From Lewinellaceae bacterium (GTDB taxonomy: Bacteria; Bacteroidota; Bacteroidia; Chitinophagales; Saprospiraceae), in NCBI GenBank assembly GCA_020636075.1, contig JACJYO010000011.1, positions 62,001-126,000 on the forward strand: a DNA stretch of 64,000 nt, written 5' to 3'. The notes beneath the pieces are model-generated. The model was given only the letters and a program-made list of their open reading frames with translations. It was not told the DNA's origin and made no database searches. The position numbers and the translations under genes were made by a program. Below, piece after piece: positions 50,217 to 58,672 of this stretch (positions are counted from its first letter, which is position 1; each line of letters opens with the position of its first letter).

Positions 50217-50651
50217 CTATTTCGTTTTATTAAACATGTACCGCGCAATTTTCCAGCCACCATTTACTTTTTCAAAAACAAATAATTCCCTGTTCTCCTC
50301 CGGAATGGTTTCGCCATTTGCATGGATCAACGTGGTTCCCTTTGAACTGGTCGTAGCAAACGCAAAGTCCCCTTCAACTAAAATCTCATCGATAAAGAAC
50401 TCAATGTTTAATTGAATTTGCGAAAAAACGAATTCATAAGACTTCAGAATTTGCTCCGATCCGATAGCAGATGGAGCGCCTGATGGCATAAAAACCCCGT
50501 CTGTAGCATAAAGGCTTTGTGCAAGTTTTGCATCTGAAGTATTAAGTGACTTTTTGTACACATCCAGCAGGCGTTCGATGCTTTCTTTTTCTGATTTTAC
50601 CATGATACCATTGTTTTGTGATTGACTCTTGTTGGGATTGCAGGAAACCAT
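50217..50651 (-). CDS. SnoaL-like / DUF4440 protein with possibly frameshifted signal
   Basis: 144 residues as read from MVSCNPNKSQSQ at 50651; a shorter start is MVKSEKESIERL at 50603. The NTF2-like body is clear (LLDVYKKSLNTSDAKLAQSL, YATDGVFMPSGAPSAIGSEQ, ELFVFEKVNGGWKIARYMFN). Upstream an ATG in another frame reads MKQLLMIA, and the current frame just before MVSC reads TTAFL. A one-base change would give a good lipoprotein signal (FLMVSC). The gene may therefore be 5'-frameshifted or start internally. Confidence 0.78.
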   Translation of the reverse strand: MVSCNPNKSQSQNNGIMVKSEKESIERLLDVYKKSLNTSDAKLAQSLYATDGVFMPSGAPSAIGSEQILKSYEFVFSQIQLNIEFFIDEILVEGDFAFATTSSKGTTLIHANGETIPEENRELFVFEKVNGGWKIARYMFNKTK

Positions 50652-50947
50652 AAGAAAAGCGGTTGTGCAATCATCAATAACTGTTTCATCGTGAAATGAT
50701 TTGATGATTAAGAGCGTGTTTAAGTTTTCCTGCCGGAGGCAAAAAGAGCAGATTTTAGAGGCAGGCGAATCTCGTTTTTAGGTGCATAGCCGGGGTTCTG
50801 TGCCTAAAAATAGGTGAAGCATGGCGCTAAAAGATGCCTTTTTGGCCCGGTGAGGGAAATTTAAACACGCTCTAATTCGATCACAAAAATGGAGGGCCTG
50901 GAGATGGCAAGCCTATAACATAGATTAAGAAGGAACCTTAAACTACA
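50652..50947. other. Intergenic region with a long inverted repeat
   Basis: About 296 bases. An inverted repeat of AGAGCGTGTTTAAGTTTTCC at 50711-50730 and GGAAATTTAAACACGCTCT at 50855-50873 brackets a GC-mixed middle with further small hairpins (TTTTTAGGTGCATAG / GTGCCTAAAAA). No ORF is supported; possibly a mobile-element relic. Confidence 0.6.
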
Positions 50948-51529
50948 TTAAGATTTTGCCATTCTTTTTCGGATGGTGCTCAGGAATTCAGGTGTAACGC
51001 CAAGGAAGGAAGCGATTTGCACATTTGAGATGCGATTGAAAAAGGTGGGATATCGTTCCATAAAATCCAAATACCGTTCTTCAGCGGTAGAACTGATATT
51101 TTGAAGCACTCTTCTTTGGGTGCTAATCAGCGCATTTTCTGTCATTACTCTAAAGATCCTATTGAACTTCGGGAAGTCTGTAAACAACTTTAATTGATCC
51201 TCTTTTTTTATCTGAAGGATTACGGAGTGCTCTATTGCTTCAATATTCAATTTACTGGGATGTTCGAAGTGGAAACTGCCGATATCGCCAATCCACCAAT
51301 TTTCTACAGCAAATTGTAGGTTGTGTTCTTTGCCGTTGTCGTCTACCATATACATTCTAAAGCAACCTTCAACAATAAAGGAGTTGAATTTGCAGACATC
51401 GCCCTCCTGGAGTATAAATTGCCGCCGCCGCACTTTTCGTTCCTTAAAGGCGTGCTTCAGGAAAGCGATTTCGTGTTCATCCAGGGGCAGAAATTGCTCA
51501 AAATAAATTATCAGTGGTTCGATGCTCAT
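50948..51529 (-). CDS. Crp/Fnr-family transcriptional regulator
   Basis: 193 residues, the same layout as the protein at 10145 (FKERKVRRRQFILQEGD, FNSFIVEGCFRMYMVDDNGK, WWIGDIGSFHFEHPS, ISNVQIASFLGVTPEFLST). The cyclic nucleotide pocket is not canonical. It is the first gene of a block; its targets may include the adjacent SnoaL-like gene. Confidence 0.9.
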   Translation of the reverse strand: MSIEPLIIYFEQFLPLDEHEIAFLKHAFKERKVRRRQFILQEGDVCKFNSFIVEGCFRMYMVDDNGKEHNLQFAVENWWIGDIGSFHFEHPSKLNIEAIEHSVILQIKKEDQLKLFTDFPKFNRIFRVMTENALISTQRRVLQNISSTAEERYLDFMERYPTFFNRISNVQIASFLGVTPEFLSTIRKRMAKS

Positions 51530-51632
51530 TTTTCTATTTTGTTTCCGTCGAAATCAAATTGATATTTTCCGATGTCGATGTTCATGTTGTCAGCTAGATC
51601 GGGTGAACAGCGAACGGTTGGTCTATGGAATT

Positions 51633-52460
51633 TTATCCCATCTTAAACCAACCTGCCATCGTCTCCAAGATATTCTTGTTTCGTTTTTTTCGCAGCTGTT
51701 TTTTGTATTGGCTTGCGGACCAAGTAGTTGGGAATGCAGTGATGTAGTTTTGCATGGCGCGTTCTATTTCATTTTCATCTCCAAGATATTCTGCATACTG
51801 TACATAATTGCGCGCATTCCATTCGTCCGACAGGTCGGTACTTTTTTTCCAGTTGTCAAATGATTCCGGGAAGCCCTTTTTTTCCTGAATCCACAAATAG
51901 TCACGGGGTTCATCGGTCAGGGGAAGTTTAAGTCCAAAATAGGCTGCCTGCTGGTCTTTGTAGGCTTGCCCATCCTTGTCGCTAAAAGCAGCCTCGTCAA
52001 AAAATACACTATGGTAAATCTTGTCCTTAAGTTTGTGCGACGAATTCTGCAAAAAACGCCGGAGGTTTTCCTTTCCATAGGTCAGGAAAAAACCGGTTTC
52101 AAAGCCGGAGTCGGCGTCCATGGTGCCGTCGAATTTCAACGCGGCAAAATCCCAGATGTCTTCAATTACGCCAAACTCCGAAAGCAAGTAGTACAGCAGG
52201 TATAGCACTTCAAACGCGTAGTTCTCGGTACCGGCGTTCCGGTGAATCACTTCTTCGCGTATTAGCCGCTTGACCAGAGTGTGATCATCCGGGATAATTA
52301 AATCATTCAACAGGCCTACGCCAATCCGGAGGCGATTGAGTTGGTTGACATCGTTTTTCTTATCTGCCGACAATGTAAATGCATAGCGCTCGAAGGCTGC
52401 TTCGTGTTTGCGCAGCCGCCGCAGATCGGCTATGTAACTATGTATTATTGCTTCTATCAA
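51633..52460 (-). CDS. Hypothetical soluble helical protein
   Basis: 275 residues from a TTG at 52460 that overlaps the stop of the upstream gene by four bases (TTGA), a common sign of translational coupling. It is helix-rich and without membrane segments (LRRLRKHEAAFERYAFTLSA, YAFEVLYLLYYLLSEFG, GFETGFFLTYGKENLRRFLQ, WNARNYVQYAEYLGDENEIE). I do not recognise the family. The last 40 residues are strongly basic. Confidence 0.72.
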   Translation of the reverse strand: MIEAIIHSYIADLRRLRKHEAAFERYAFTLSADKKNDVNQLNRLRIGVGLLNDLIIPDDHTLVKRLIREEVIHRNAGTENYAFEVLYLLYYLLSEFGVIEDIWDFAALKFDGTMDADSGFETGFFLTYGKENLRRFLQNSSHKLKDKIYHSVFFDEAAFSDKDGQAYKDQQAAYFGLKLPLTDEPRDYLWIQEKKGFPESFDNWKKSTDLSDEWNARNYVQYAEYLGDENEIERAMQNYITAFPTTWSASQYKKQLRKKRNKNILETMAGWFKMG

Positions 52461-52828
52461 TTTACCTTAAAAGTCTTTTCAATGTTCGCTTGATAACGTT
52501 CCGCTTTGCTTGTATTCATATCCAGTTCTCCATAGAAAACGGGCGTTTTGAATTCTTCAAGTAGTTTTCTGCCAATTTCGTCTTCGTCTATTGGTTCTTT
52601 TGAGTTATGCGCTAGGATTATCTGGATTGGTTCGCTGTAGTTGCCGTTCTCCCAATTGTGGCTTCTGGAGATATTCAGATAAATTTCACCTGTGCTGTCC
52701 CTTGATTCTATCCATTCCCATACGTTTTCGTAGTCCCGGTACAAATTATCAACCTGGAAGATTCTTTCAAAGCGCGGCAGTAAATCCGTCAATTCTATTT
52801 CAAGGTAGAGCCAGAATTTTTTTCGCAT
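52457..52828 (-). CDS. Hypothetical protein, partner of the downstream gene
   Basis: About 123 residues from the ATG at 52828 (MRKKFWLYLEIELTDLLPRF); a start at 52891 is also open. It is soluble and acidic with a mixed fold (YENVWEWIESRDSTGEIYLN, GNYSEPIQIILAHNSKEPID, FKTPVFYGELDMNTSKAE). Overlap with the next gene marks a two-gene operon. It could be a polymorphic-toxin immunity protein or a phage-related protein, but nothing decisive is seen. Confidence 0.65.
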   Translation of the reverse strand: MRKKFWLYLEIELTDLLPRFERIFQVDNLYRDYENVWEWIESRDSTGEIYLNISRSHNWENGNYSEPIQIILAHNSKEPIDEDEIGRKLLEEFKTPVFYGELDMNTSKAERYQANIEKTFKVN

Positions 52829-52907
52829 GATGGGTTTTGTTTTATTCCCACAAAATTCATGGGGCAATTTTCTGTTGAGATTTGGGATCATGCTACTAGA
52901 CGTTTTT

Positions 52908-53000
52908 CTCGCAGATTTTACGCAGATTAGTTTGCACAGATTTTACACAGAAAATTCTGCGTGGAATCTGTGTGATTTTCTGTATAAAATCTGTGCGACA
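52908..53000. repeat. CGCAGATTTTA-type inverted repeat
   Basis: TCGCAGATTTTACGCAGATT, GCACAGATTTTACACAGA and the complement CTGTGTGATTTTC...AAAATCTGTGCGA form a nested palindrome. It is related in composition to the CGCAGAG elements at 17699 and 26480. Confidence 0.7.
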
Positions 53001-53025
53001 TAAAAATGTCGGGCTGATAGTGAGG

Positions 53026-53046
53026 GGGTGACTCCCAGTCACCCCT
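53026..53046. repeat. GGGGTGACT hairpin
   Basis: GGGGTGACTCCCAGTCACCCC is a 9-base perfect stem around three bases, just after the stop of the gene at 53060 in minus orientation. It may act as a transcript end. Confidence 0.6.
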
Positions 53047-53059
53047 TCACTTGCCCCCC

Positions 53060-53470
53060 TCACTTGGTTTTCCGAACTGCCAAACTGGAATATGCACTGA
53101 TATTTGGTATCTCGGATTTATCCAGAAAAATCATTTTTTCTTTTGTCCTTCCCGTAGCAACCATTTCATCGGCTCCGGCTGAAGGTCCGACAATTCGTAA
53201 AACGGCATCGCAGTGGTCAATAAGTTTAACGGCTATGGGATGAAAAATATCGTTGAAAATTTGATCACCAATCTGTTTGGAACCTGCCGCTTCGATCAGG
53301 GGCAGCGCAAACCATTCGCCCAAAACGGGCATATGCCCCATCCGGTAGAGTTCCAGTGCCGTGTCGGTCATGGCTTTTACGTTGGCTTCAATTAATTCCG
53401 GGATGTCGTTTGTACCGGAGCGGTAGGGGCCTGCTACGAGGATTAGTAAGGGCTTGTTTATTTCTTTCAT
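53060..53470 (-). CDS. DUF4406 / nucleoside deoxyribosyltransferase-like protein
   Basis: 136 residues. The motif LLILVAGPYRSGTNDIPELI matches the start of DUF4406 proteins, and CDAVLRIVGPSAGADEMVAT is the second conserved block. The fold is related to nucleoside 2-deoxyribosyltransferases and SLOG-like nucleotide-binding proteins, so it may bind a nucleotide. No partner gene is evident. Confidence 0.8.
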   Translation of the reverse strand: MKEINKPLLILVAGPYRSGTNDIPELIEANVKAMTDTALELYRMGHMPVLGEWFALPLIEAAGSKQIGDQIFNDIFHPIAVKLIDHCDAVLRIVGPSAGADEMVATGRTKEKMIFLDKSEIPNISAYSSLAVRKTK

Positions 53471-53553
53471 GGAGTGGTTGGTTGATGGTGAGTTTTGATA
53501 GGTGGCATCAGGCGCACTTGGGTTGCCTGCGTTACGGGTTGTTGTATGCTATA

Positions 53554-53847
53554 CTAGCGGCTTACCAAGATTGCCAACACGTCTAATTGCCTCTTTATGT
53601 TTTCGGGGCTTGTTTTCCCAAAATCAATTAGCGACCTGTCAATTTTCCACAAGGGTAATTCCTCATGATTTGCCTTGACTTTGACATCAAATCCAATATC
53701 GCCGGAGATAGTAATATCGTATTCCTTGATTCGAATCCGCAGAGACCAAAACGGCCCGTGAAATGTTTCATTAACTATGGTATAGTCAATGTTTATCTCG
53801 GTGAGATAGTTTTTTATTAGGGTTATATATTCGTTGGTTTCCAGCAT
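53554..53847 (-). CDS. Small hypothetical protein
   Basis: 97 residues with a mixed alpha/beta composition (IKNYLTEINIDYTIVNETFH, WSLRIRIKEYDITISGDIGF, LIDFGKTSPENIKRQLDVLA). No family recognised. Its ATG begins directly after the stop of the zinc-ribbon gene (no gap), so they are likely co-translated. Confidence 0.65.
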   Translation of the reverse strand: MLETNEYITLIKNYLTEINIDYTIVNETFHGPFWSLRIRIKEYDITISGDIGFDVKVKANHEELPLWKIDRSLIDFGKTSPENIKRQLDVLAILVSR

Positions 53848-54558
53848 TCAATCTTTCCAAAAATGTTTTCTGTTTACCTGCACAAGGTAGGCGTTGTCTT
53901 GCTGCACCAGTTCAACGGGCAGGATGTTGTTTTTGGTGCTGTCGGAATCATAGGAAAGGTAATAATTGTACAGGGTGGTAGAATCCAGGTTGAATTTCAG
54001 GGTAGCCAGGCTGCGGCTGATGGCAGTCGAGTCGCCGAACACGTACATCGCTTCGACAATCTTGAGGTATTTAACCGTTTCGGGAGCGGTATAGGCATAC
54101 GCCGCATTGAAATCATGTCGCTTCAGGCAATCGATCATACCGGAAAGCACTTTTTCCTTTGCTGCTCTGATTGCCTGGGCGTGACCTGCCTTGATCCGGC
54201 GGTCCACGGCATAACCCACCCCAAAACAGACAGCGATCACCAGCACGATTGCAGCAAGCTGATACGGCGTCGACATTTTGGCTTTGACCGACTGCACTGC
54301 CGCCAGTGTGCCGGCCCACCAGCCTGCCTTCCCGGCGCCGGCAGTGCCTGGCGCAACGGACTGTTGCGCTGCAGGCGGATTCCGCTTGCCGTTTTCCTGC
54401 GTTTCTGCTTCCCCGAATTTTACGGTCACCCCGAGCACCAGACCGTTAATCGCTTCATATTTTTCCTTGCAGGTAGGGCAACTGAACCGGATGTGCAGCT
54501 TGGCCGGAATGTTCAGTTTGGCATTACATTTCGAGCAAAAGATTTGGACCTTTTCCAT
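53848..54558 (-). CDS. Zinc-ribbon membrane protein
   Basis: 236 residues. The N-terminus is a zinc ribbon with two CxxC pairs (FCSKCNAKLNIPAK and FSCPTCKEKYEA). A Pro/Ala/Gly-rich linker leads to one transmembrane helix (LAAIVLVIAVCFGVGYAV) at ~105-122, and a C-terminal domain with NYYLSYDSDSTKNNILPVEL follows. The topology places the ribbon in the cytoplasm. It is 12 bases from the exported protein gene upstream, so they probably act together. Confidence 0.8.
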   Translation of the reverse strand: MEKVQIFCSKCNAKLNIPAKLHIRFSCPTCKEKYEAINGLVLGVTVKFGEAETQENGKRNPPAAQQSVAPGTAGAGKAGWWAGTLAAVQSVKAKMSTPYQLAAIVLVIAVCFGVGYAVDRRIKAGHAQAIRAAKEKVLSGMIDCLKRHDFNAAYAYTAPETVKYLKIVEAMYVFGDSTAISRSLATLKFNLDSTTLYNYYLSYDSDSTKNNILPVELVQQDNAYLVQVNRKHFWKD

Positions 54559-54570
54559 GGTGGCGGGGTA

Positions 54571-56295
54571 TTATTTTTTAGGCTTTTCGTCTTTTTTATC
54601 CTGGTCGCCGAAGAGGAACATCGCGATGCCGGTGCCAGCCACGACGGCGCCGGTAGCGGCAATAATTCCTTTTTTGCGGTTCCGTTTGGCCATTTTCGCC
54701 GTCATATATTCCCGGTCTTCAAATGGATTGCCGTCCAGGATGATGTTCAGGTCGTCGGAGGCCAGGCTGCCGAGCAGACGGCAAACGTCGTGACTGGAAT
54801 GCACGGCGCTTTCCAGGCGGTTGAGCGCATCCATGCTGTTAAATGGATTCGCTACACCTGTCTGGGGAGTCCCTACGCCTTTTTTGGTATCTGAGGGGAC
54901 AAATGCGGAGTTGCATCCCAACAGGAAAATATTGATGCGCAATTCCTGGGCAAGGGCTTTGATATCGCTGATCTTCATCGAAAAAACGACTTCCGACCGG
55001 GCATTTCGCCCGACGAACATATCCTTTTCAATATGCCCCAAAACGAACAGGGATTTTCGCTTTTTCGCTTTCAGTTTTTGCTTGAGCGTCTGCATGTCGC
55101 TGCTGAAAAACTCGGTGTATCGGCCGGAAAACGACGATTTCAACTTTGACTGCGTTTCGTAGTCCAGCACAAACGACAGAATCTCGATTTCTTCCTTTAA
55201 AAATTTTCGCCGCGCCAGTTCTTCCATCAACTGTTCATACGCGTCGAGCTTGTCCATCGGCACCAGCAGGTTGCTGCTGCATTCGCTTTCGACATATTTC
55301 CGGCCCTTAATCGAGACGACTTTGTAGGCCTTTCCGTTCAAAAAGTAAACGCCGGCCTGGTGATCCTTCTCCAAAAGCGCCTTGGTATTGGCATCGAGAA
55401 TGCCGGTCTCCGTGATCTTCCGGTGGCCCTGGTAGGCTACTATCTGTCCTGGCAGGTGGTTTCCATGAATCCCCATTTGTTGGAATTTTACCGCAAACTC
55501 CCGCTCGACGTCGTGGATTTTATCTTTGGTCGCCTGGTCCAAACCGCGCACGGCGGTCAAATTATTCGCCCGCTGAAATTTAAAATGATTATGGCCGTAG
55601 CCCAAAATATAAAGCCGTCTATAGTAATCCTCCCGCTCAGCAATTTTCAGGCGCGTCTCAGCCTCCTCGGCGTCCCGCCGTGCTTGTGCTGCATACAGGT
55701 TTGCTTGTTCTTCCCGGGCTGCATTTTGACTTTCCCAGATTGTTTGCTGGATGTCGTCCTGCATGGATAGACTGCTCGAAAGGCGGTAATCATCAACCCA
55801 GGCTTCCGCCCGGCTGTTTTCAGCACCCATTTGAATATTGCTATCAAAGGATAGGCGGACAGGGTACGGTGTCCGGTTTTGAAATATGAGGGATTGGTGG
55901 TCGGACAGGCGGTTCACATATTCTTCTGCCCATATGTTTTCGAGATACTTCCTCACAAATTCTTCGCCTTCCTGCCCTCCCCTCGTATTACCGCGTACTT
56001 CGATCGATCCATTCCGTATTGCTTGCTGCAAGGAGATCGGAGTTGGAGTTGTTTCATTTGGTTTATAGATTGTTACGGAGGCCGACTTTGCCCCTCCTAT
56101 TACATTGCCATACGATACTAAGTGGTTCGGCGCTTTTAATTTTTTGTCGAGGCAATAGGATGTGATACGACGGCTTGAACTAGGACTGATGTCGTAACTT
56201 CCTTGCGGAATAGCCATGCGCTGGTATCCGGGTTGTGCGGTAAGGAGAAGCGGCCAGCACAGGAACAGGCAGTAGTAGAGGGATTTTGGTACCAT
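54571..56295 (-). CDS. Exported multi-domain protein with a possible caspase-like domain
   Basis: About 574 residues from the ATG at 56295, with a signal peptide (LYYCLFLCWPLLLTAQ). A coiled-coil (~190-240, QARRDAEEAETRLKIAERED) follows a beta-rich N-terminus. The middle has a peptidoglycan-binding-1-like unit (VKFQQMGIHGNHLPGQIVAY, ITETGILDANTKALLEKDH). Near 420 SLFVLGHIEKDMFVG and near 461 INIFLLGCNSAF give a His and Cys spaced as in caspase/CHAT folds. At the C-terminus is one transmembrane helix (IIAATGAVVAGTGIAMFLFG). The protease call is tentative. Confidence 0.7.
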   Translation of the reverse strand: MVPKSLYYCLFLCWPLLLTAQPGYQRMAIPQGSYDISPSSSRRITSYCLDKKLKAPNHLVSYGNVIGGAKSASVTIYKPNETTPTPISLQQAIRNGSIEVRGNTRGGQEGEEFVRKYLENIWAEEYVNRLSDHQSLIFQNRTPYPVRLSFDSNIQMGAENSRAEAWVDDYRLSSSLSMQDDIQQTIWESQNAAREEQANLYAAQARRDAEEAETRLKIAEREDYYRRLYILGYGHNHFKFQRANNLTAVRGLDQATKDKIHDVEREFAVKFQQMGIHGNHLPGQIVAYQGHRKITETGILDANTKALLEKDHQAGVYFLNGKAYKVVSIKGRKYVESECSSNLLVPMDKLDAYEQLMEELARRKFLKEEIEILSFVLDYETQSKLKSSFSGRYTEFFSSDMQTLKQKLKAKKRKSLFVLGHIEKDMFVGRNARSEVVFSMKISDIKALAQELRINIFLLGCNSAFVPSDTKKGVGTPQTGVANPFNSMDALNRLESAVHSSHDVCRLLGSLASDDLNIILDGNPFEDREYMTAKMAKRNRKKGIIAATGAVVAGTGIAMFLFGDQDKKDEKPKK

Positions 56296-56439
56296 GGCGG
56301 AAGATTTAGCATACAAAGAAAAATAAATTTGTTAAATCGTGTATGTGTCATGGGGAGATTTGCATTCGGGTGCGGGTGGCCGAACACAATAGGGGGCGCA
56401 GCGGGAATGAACAGGGAAACTTTGGCAGGCAGGTTGGCC

Positions 56440-57051
56440 CTATGATTTTTCTATTAACTTACGGATTTCCAGGCAAATCTGGTTGGTGGTATTGATGACC
56501 GCGATAAGCCGGTCGGGGTTGTCATCCCGGAAAGCCTGCAGGGCAAGGTCGATCTCCAGCAGCTGTTGTTCGGCTTCGAGGTTATAGTCCACCAATTTCT
56601 CGTAATAACTGAAAATGCTTTGGTTGTTGTTTAAAATGGTGCCGGATTTGTGCTGGACAAACAGCGAGAGCAGCGACCCGGCCAGGGTAAGGACGCCCGT
56701 CAGGATTTGTACCGACGGCAAGGTATTGCCAAACTGCAAAAACAAGGATGCGCCGCCGATGCCCACCACCACCTGGCTTCCGAACTGGATATTGCCGAGC
56801 GATTTGAGTTTTCGTTTGAGTTGCGGCAACTTTTCTTTGCAAACCAATAAAACGCGCTCCAAACCGGCCTTGCAGGCCACCCCCCGTACCAGCGCTTCAT
56901 TCGGATTGGTTTTATCCTCGCCGAGCATACCACCCGGCTTCAGGAGTTCACTGTAGGCAGGGTACGTTTCCCGCAGGTCGTTCAGGCGTTTTGGGTCGAC
57001 GAGGTTGAGGAAGCCGATTACTTCGTTGATGCTGGCTAGTTCGTTGTTCAT
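56440..57051 (-). CDS. Two-transmembrane hypothetical protein (SLATT-like layout)
   Basis: 203 residues. Two adjacent transmembrane helices (FGSQVVVGIGGASLFLQFG and SVQILTGVLTLAGSLLSLFV) sit between helical cytoplasmic arms, as in SLATT-type 2TM effectors, but no sequence match to that family is claimed. It lies 145 bases upstream of the exported protein gene. The function is unknown. Confidence 0.7.
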   Translation of the reverse strand: MNNELASINEVIGFLNLVDPKRLNDLRETYPAYSELLKPGGMLGEDKTNPNEALVRGVACKAGLERVLLVCKEKLPQLKRKLKSLGNIQFGSQVVVGIGGASLFLQFGNTLPSVQILTGVLTLAGSLLSLFVQHKSGTILNNNQSIFSYYEKLVDYNLEAEQQLLEIDLALQAFRDDNPDRLIAVINTTNQICLEIRKLIEKS

Positions 57052-57078
57052 GGTGGTGGGGGGGGTTATACGAGGGGT

Positions 57079-57135
57079 TTATGAGCGTTCAAATATACTG
57101 ACCAACAGCACATTGATATCCAATACAATCCGCAT
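57079..57135 (-). pseudogene. PIN-domain toxin remnant, locus 1
   Basis: From the ATG at 57135 the frame gives MRIVLDINVLLVSIFERS and then stops (TAA at 57079). The start is that of a PIN-domain toxin (MRIVLDTN), whose normal length is ~140 residues. Only the first 18 remain. The small antitoxin-like gene is immediately upstream. Confidence 0.7.
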
Positions 57136-57138
57136 GAA

Positions 57139-57393
57139 TTATTTGCCCTTATAGGGAGTCCTGATCTTCGAATGCAGTAGTTGGTCTACTTTCTCTGGAG
57201 TCCAGCCTTCCTCGTCCCATACCTTATTGGCTATTTCAATTGATTTCTTAGCAAAAAACGCAGCAAGCAGGGCCCTGACCTGCAAGAGGTCCTGTTCACT
57301 CAACTGATGGGAAAAAGCCTTGAGCAGTTCAAGTTGAAGGTTGGATAATGGTCCTTCTAATGCCTCCATAGGTATGTCTGCTTTATTCAACAT
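57139..57393 (-). CDS. Small antitoxin-like protein, locus 1
   Basis: 84 residues, helical (LSNLQLELLKAFSHQLSEQD, LLQVRALLAAFFAKKSIEIA, KVWDEEGWTPEKVDQLLH). It is clearly paralogous to the protein at 60518 (LSNAQVEILKLFGDNLSEAE, KTWEDKGWSQETMDKFLQ). Both are directly followed by a truncated PIN gene, which identifies them as probable antitoxins of PIN-type toxin-antitoxin loci. It may still regulate its own promoter. Confidence 0.75.
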   Translation of the reverse strand: MLNKADIPMEALEGPLSNLQLELLKAFSHQLSEQDLLQVRALLAAFFAKKSIEIANKVWDEEGWTPEKVDQLLHSKIRTPYKGK

Positions 57394-57525
57394 GCAATGT
57401 CACAACTTTTATGCAGAAATGATTCACTCGTATGCGTCCTTGGTGGCTAGATAAATTAGGCCGCGAGCAAATCGCGTTTGGGTGAAGTTTTTTAACAGGA
57501 TGGGCCAGTGAGAGAAGGTTATTTC

Positions 57526-58026
57526 TTATGTCAGCACATACGCCTTGCAATTGTCTAATATTTCTTCAAGTGCCTTCAAAACTTCGTTCAAGTCCAGCGG
57601 TTCGCCACGAAAAACCAAAGTATTATTAGATGAATTATATCCTCGATGATCATTGGTAGCCATAGACCCTCGGAGAGATGGATTCATTGATAAGTCAGTA
57701 TAGGCCGCCCGGGGTTGATTGTTAAACCAGTCGTCAATTCGCTCATCATAGTGTTCAAAATGATTGCGAAATGTGCGATCAGCGAGAAGATTATCTTTAT
57801 TAACACTGAGCATTTGCCGTAGCCTTTCACCACGGCTCTCATTTTTCTGTTTAGGCCAAAGAATCCTTGAGACGTTTGCTGCAGCAATAAGAATCGATTG
57901 AATAGAACACCAGACTTCAACCTTATCGTCATTTTGATAAGTAGCTTGTAATCGCTCTGCAGCTCGTTGTGCAATTTTCGCTTGCAGCACAATTTCACTT
58001 ATGAGAACCATTTCTTGAAGTAGCAT
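57526..58026 (-). CDS. HEPN-like hypothetical protein
   Basis: 166 residues, all-helical. The segment RTFRNHFEHYDERIDDW fits the Rx4-6H motif of HEPN nucleases (R...H), preceded by helices typical of that fold (AANVSRILWPKQKNESRGER). HEPN proteins often cleave RNA in toxin-antitoxin or defence systems. No dedicated partner is obvious; the neighbours are other small unrelated genes. Confidence 0.6.
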   Translation of the reverse strand: MLLQEMVLISEIVLQAKIAQRAAERLQATYQNDDKVEVWCSIQSILIAAANVSRILWPKQKNESRGERLRQMLSVNKDNLLADRTFRNHFEHYDERIDDWFNNQPRAAYTDLSMNPSLRGSMATNDHRGYNSSNNTLVFRGEPLDLNEVLKALEEILDNCKAYVLT

Positions 58027-58216
58027 AGTGTTCTTTGTTTAGAGGGCAATTTTATGGAATGTCTGCGTAAGAGTTTTGTGCACATTAGTTTTTACTTCCT
58101 GGCGAGTTCTGATGTGCTATTGAACGTTTGCACTGTTGACGTAGCCGCGTTTAGTCAGCTATGAAAAGTAGTGCATAGTTAGTGCCTATTTCTAAACAGT
58201 TTAAAATAAGTTAGTT

Positions 58217-58360
58217 ATGATTATCTGCTTCATATTAGGTGGTGCATTGCTCTTTGGGGCTGGCCTATGGCTTGGCTGGTATTACAATCGCCCAATAACC
58301 CGCGAAATATTTCTTGGTAAAAACGCCCCACGTTTCGGCGAAAATCCAGGACAACAATAA
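58217..58360 (+). CDS. Small single-pass membrane protein
   Basis: 47 residues with one N-terminal transmembrane helix (ICFILGGALLFGAGLWLGWY) and a short basic tail (NRPITREIFLGKNAPRF). It is too short for a firm call but has a clean ATG and stop. No ribosome-binding site is needed to decide the start. It is convergent with the gene at 58371. Confidence 0.5.
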   Translation: MIICFILGGALLFGAGLWLGWYYNRPITREIFLGKNAPRFGENPGQQ

Positions 58361-58370
58361 TTGCAAGGTT

Positions 58371-58643
58371 TTACAAATTGTTATTCAGCCAATTCGATAT
58401 TCGATAATCAATACCACTCCATGAGGCATGTCCTGATAAATGGCAAACAAGTAACTTGTCGTTTCTGTAAAGTAGTTGATTCAGTATTGAAAGGATGTCG
58501 TTGGCGTTTAAGTTTGATTTGATTATGTATACGGAAGATGTGCAGGCCGCCCAATTAGGCCCTATCGATTCAATTTTGTTGAAAAACGGGTCATAGTTAC
58601 CGTTGCGCTGGTTTAGTTCAAAACTGATTAAGAAGGAGTGCAT
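58371..58643 (-). CDS. Cas2/VapD-fold small protein (SinR-type)
   Basis: 90 residues. The start SFLISFELNQRNGNYDPFFN, TSSVYIIKSNLNANDILSIL and LLVCHLSGHASWSGID follow the ferredoxin-like pattern of the family often labelled SinR, a relative of Cas2 and VapD. Such proteins can be ribonucleases. There is no CRISPR array or cas gene here, so a CRISPR role is unlikely. Confidence 0.65.
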   Translation of the reverse strand: MHSFLISFELNQRNGNYDPFFNKIESIGPNWAACTSSVYIIKSNLNANDILSILNQLLYRNDKLLVCHLSGHASWSGIDYRISNWLNNNL

Positions 58644-58672
58644 TTTTTAGAATTTAATGTTTAATTCAAGGC

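Noticed and set aside
58371..58643. CRISPR association of the Cas2-like protein
   Set aside because: No direct-repeat/spacer array and no other cas gene is present. SinR/VapD-type relatives occur without CRISPR.
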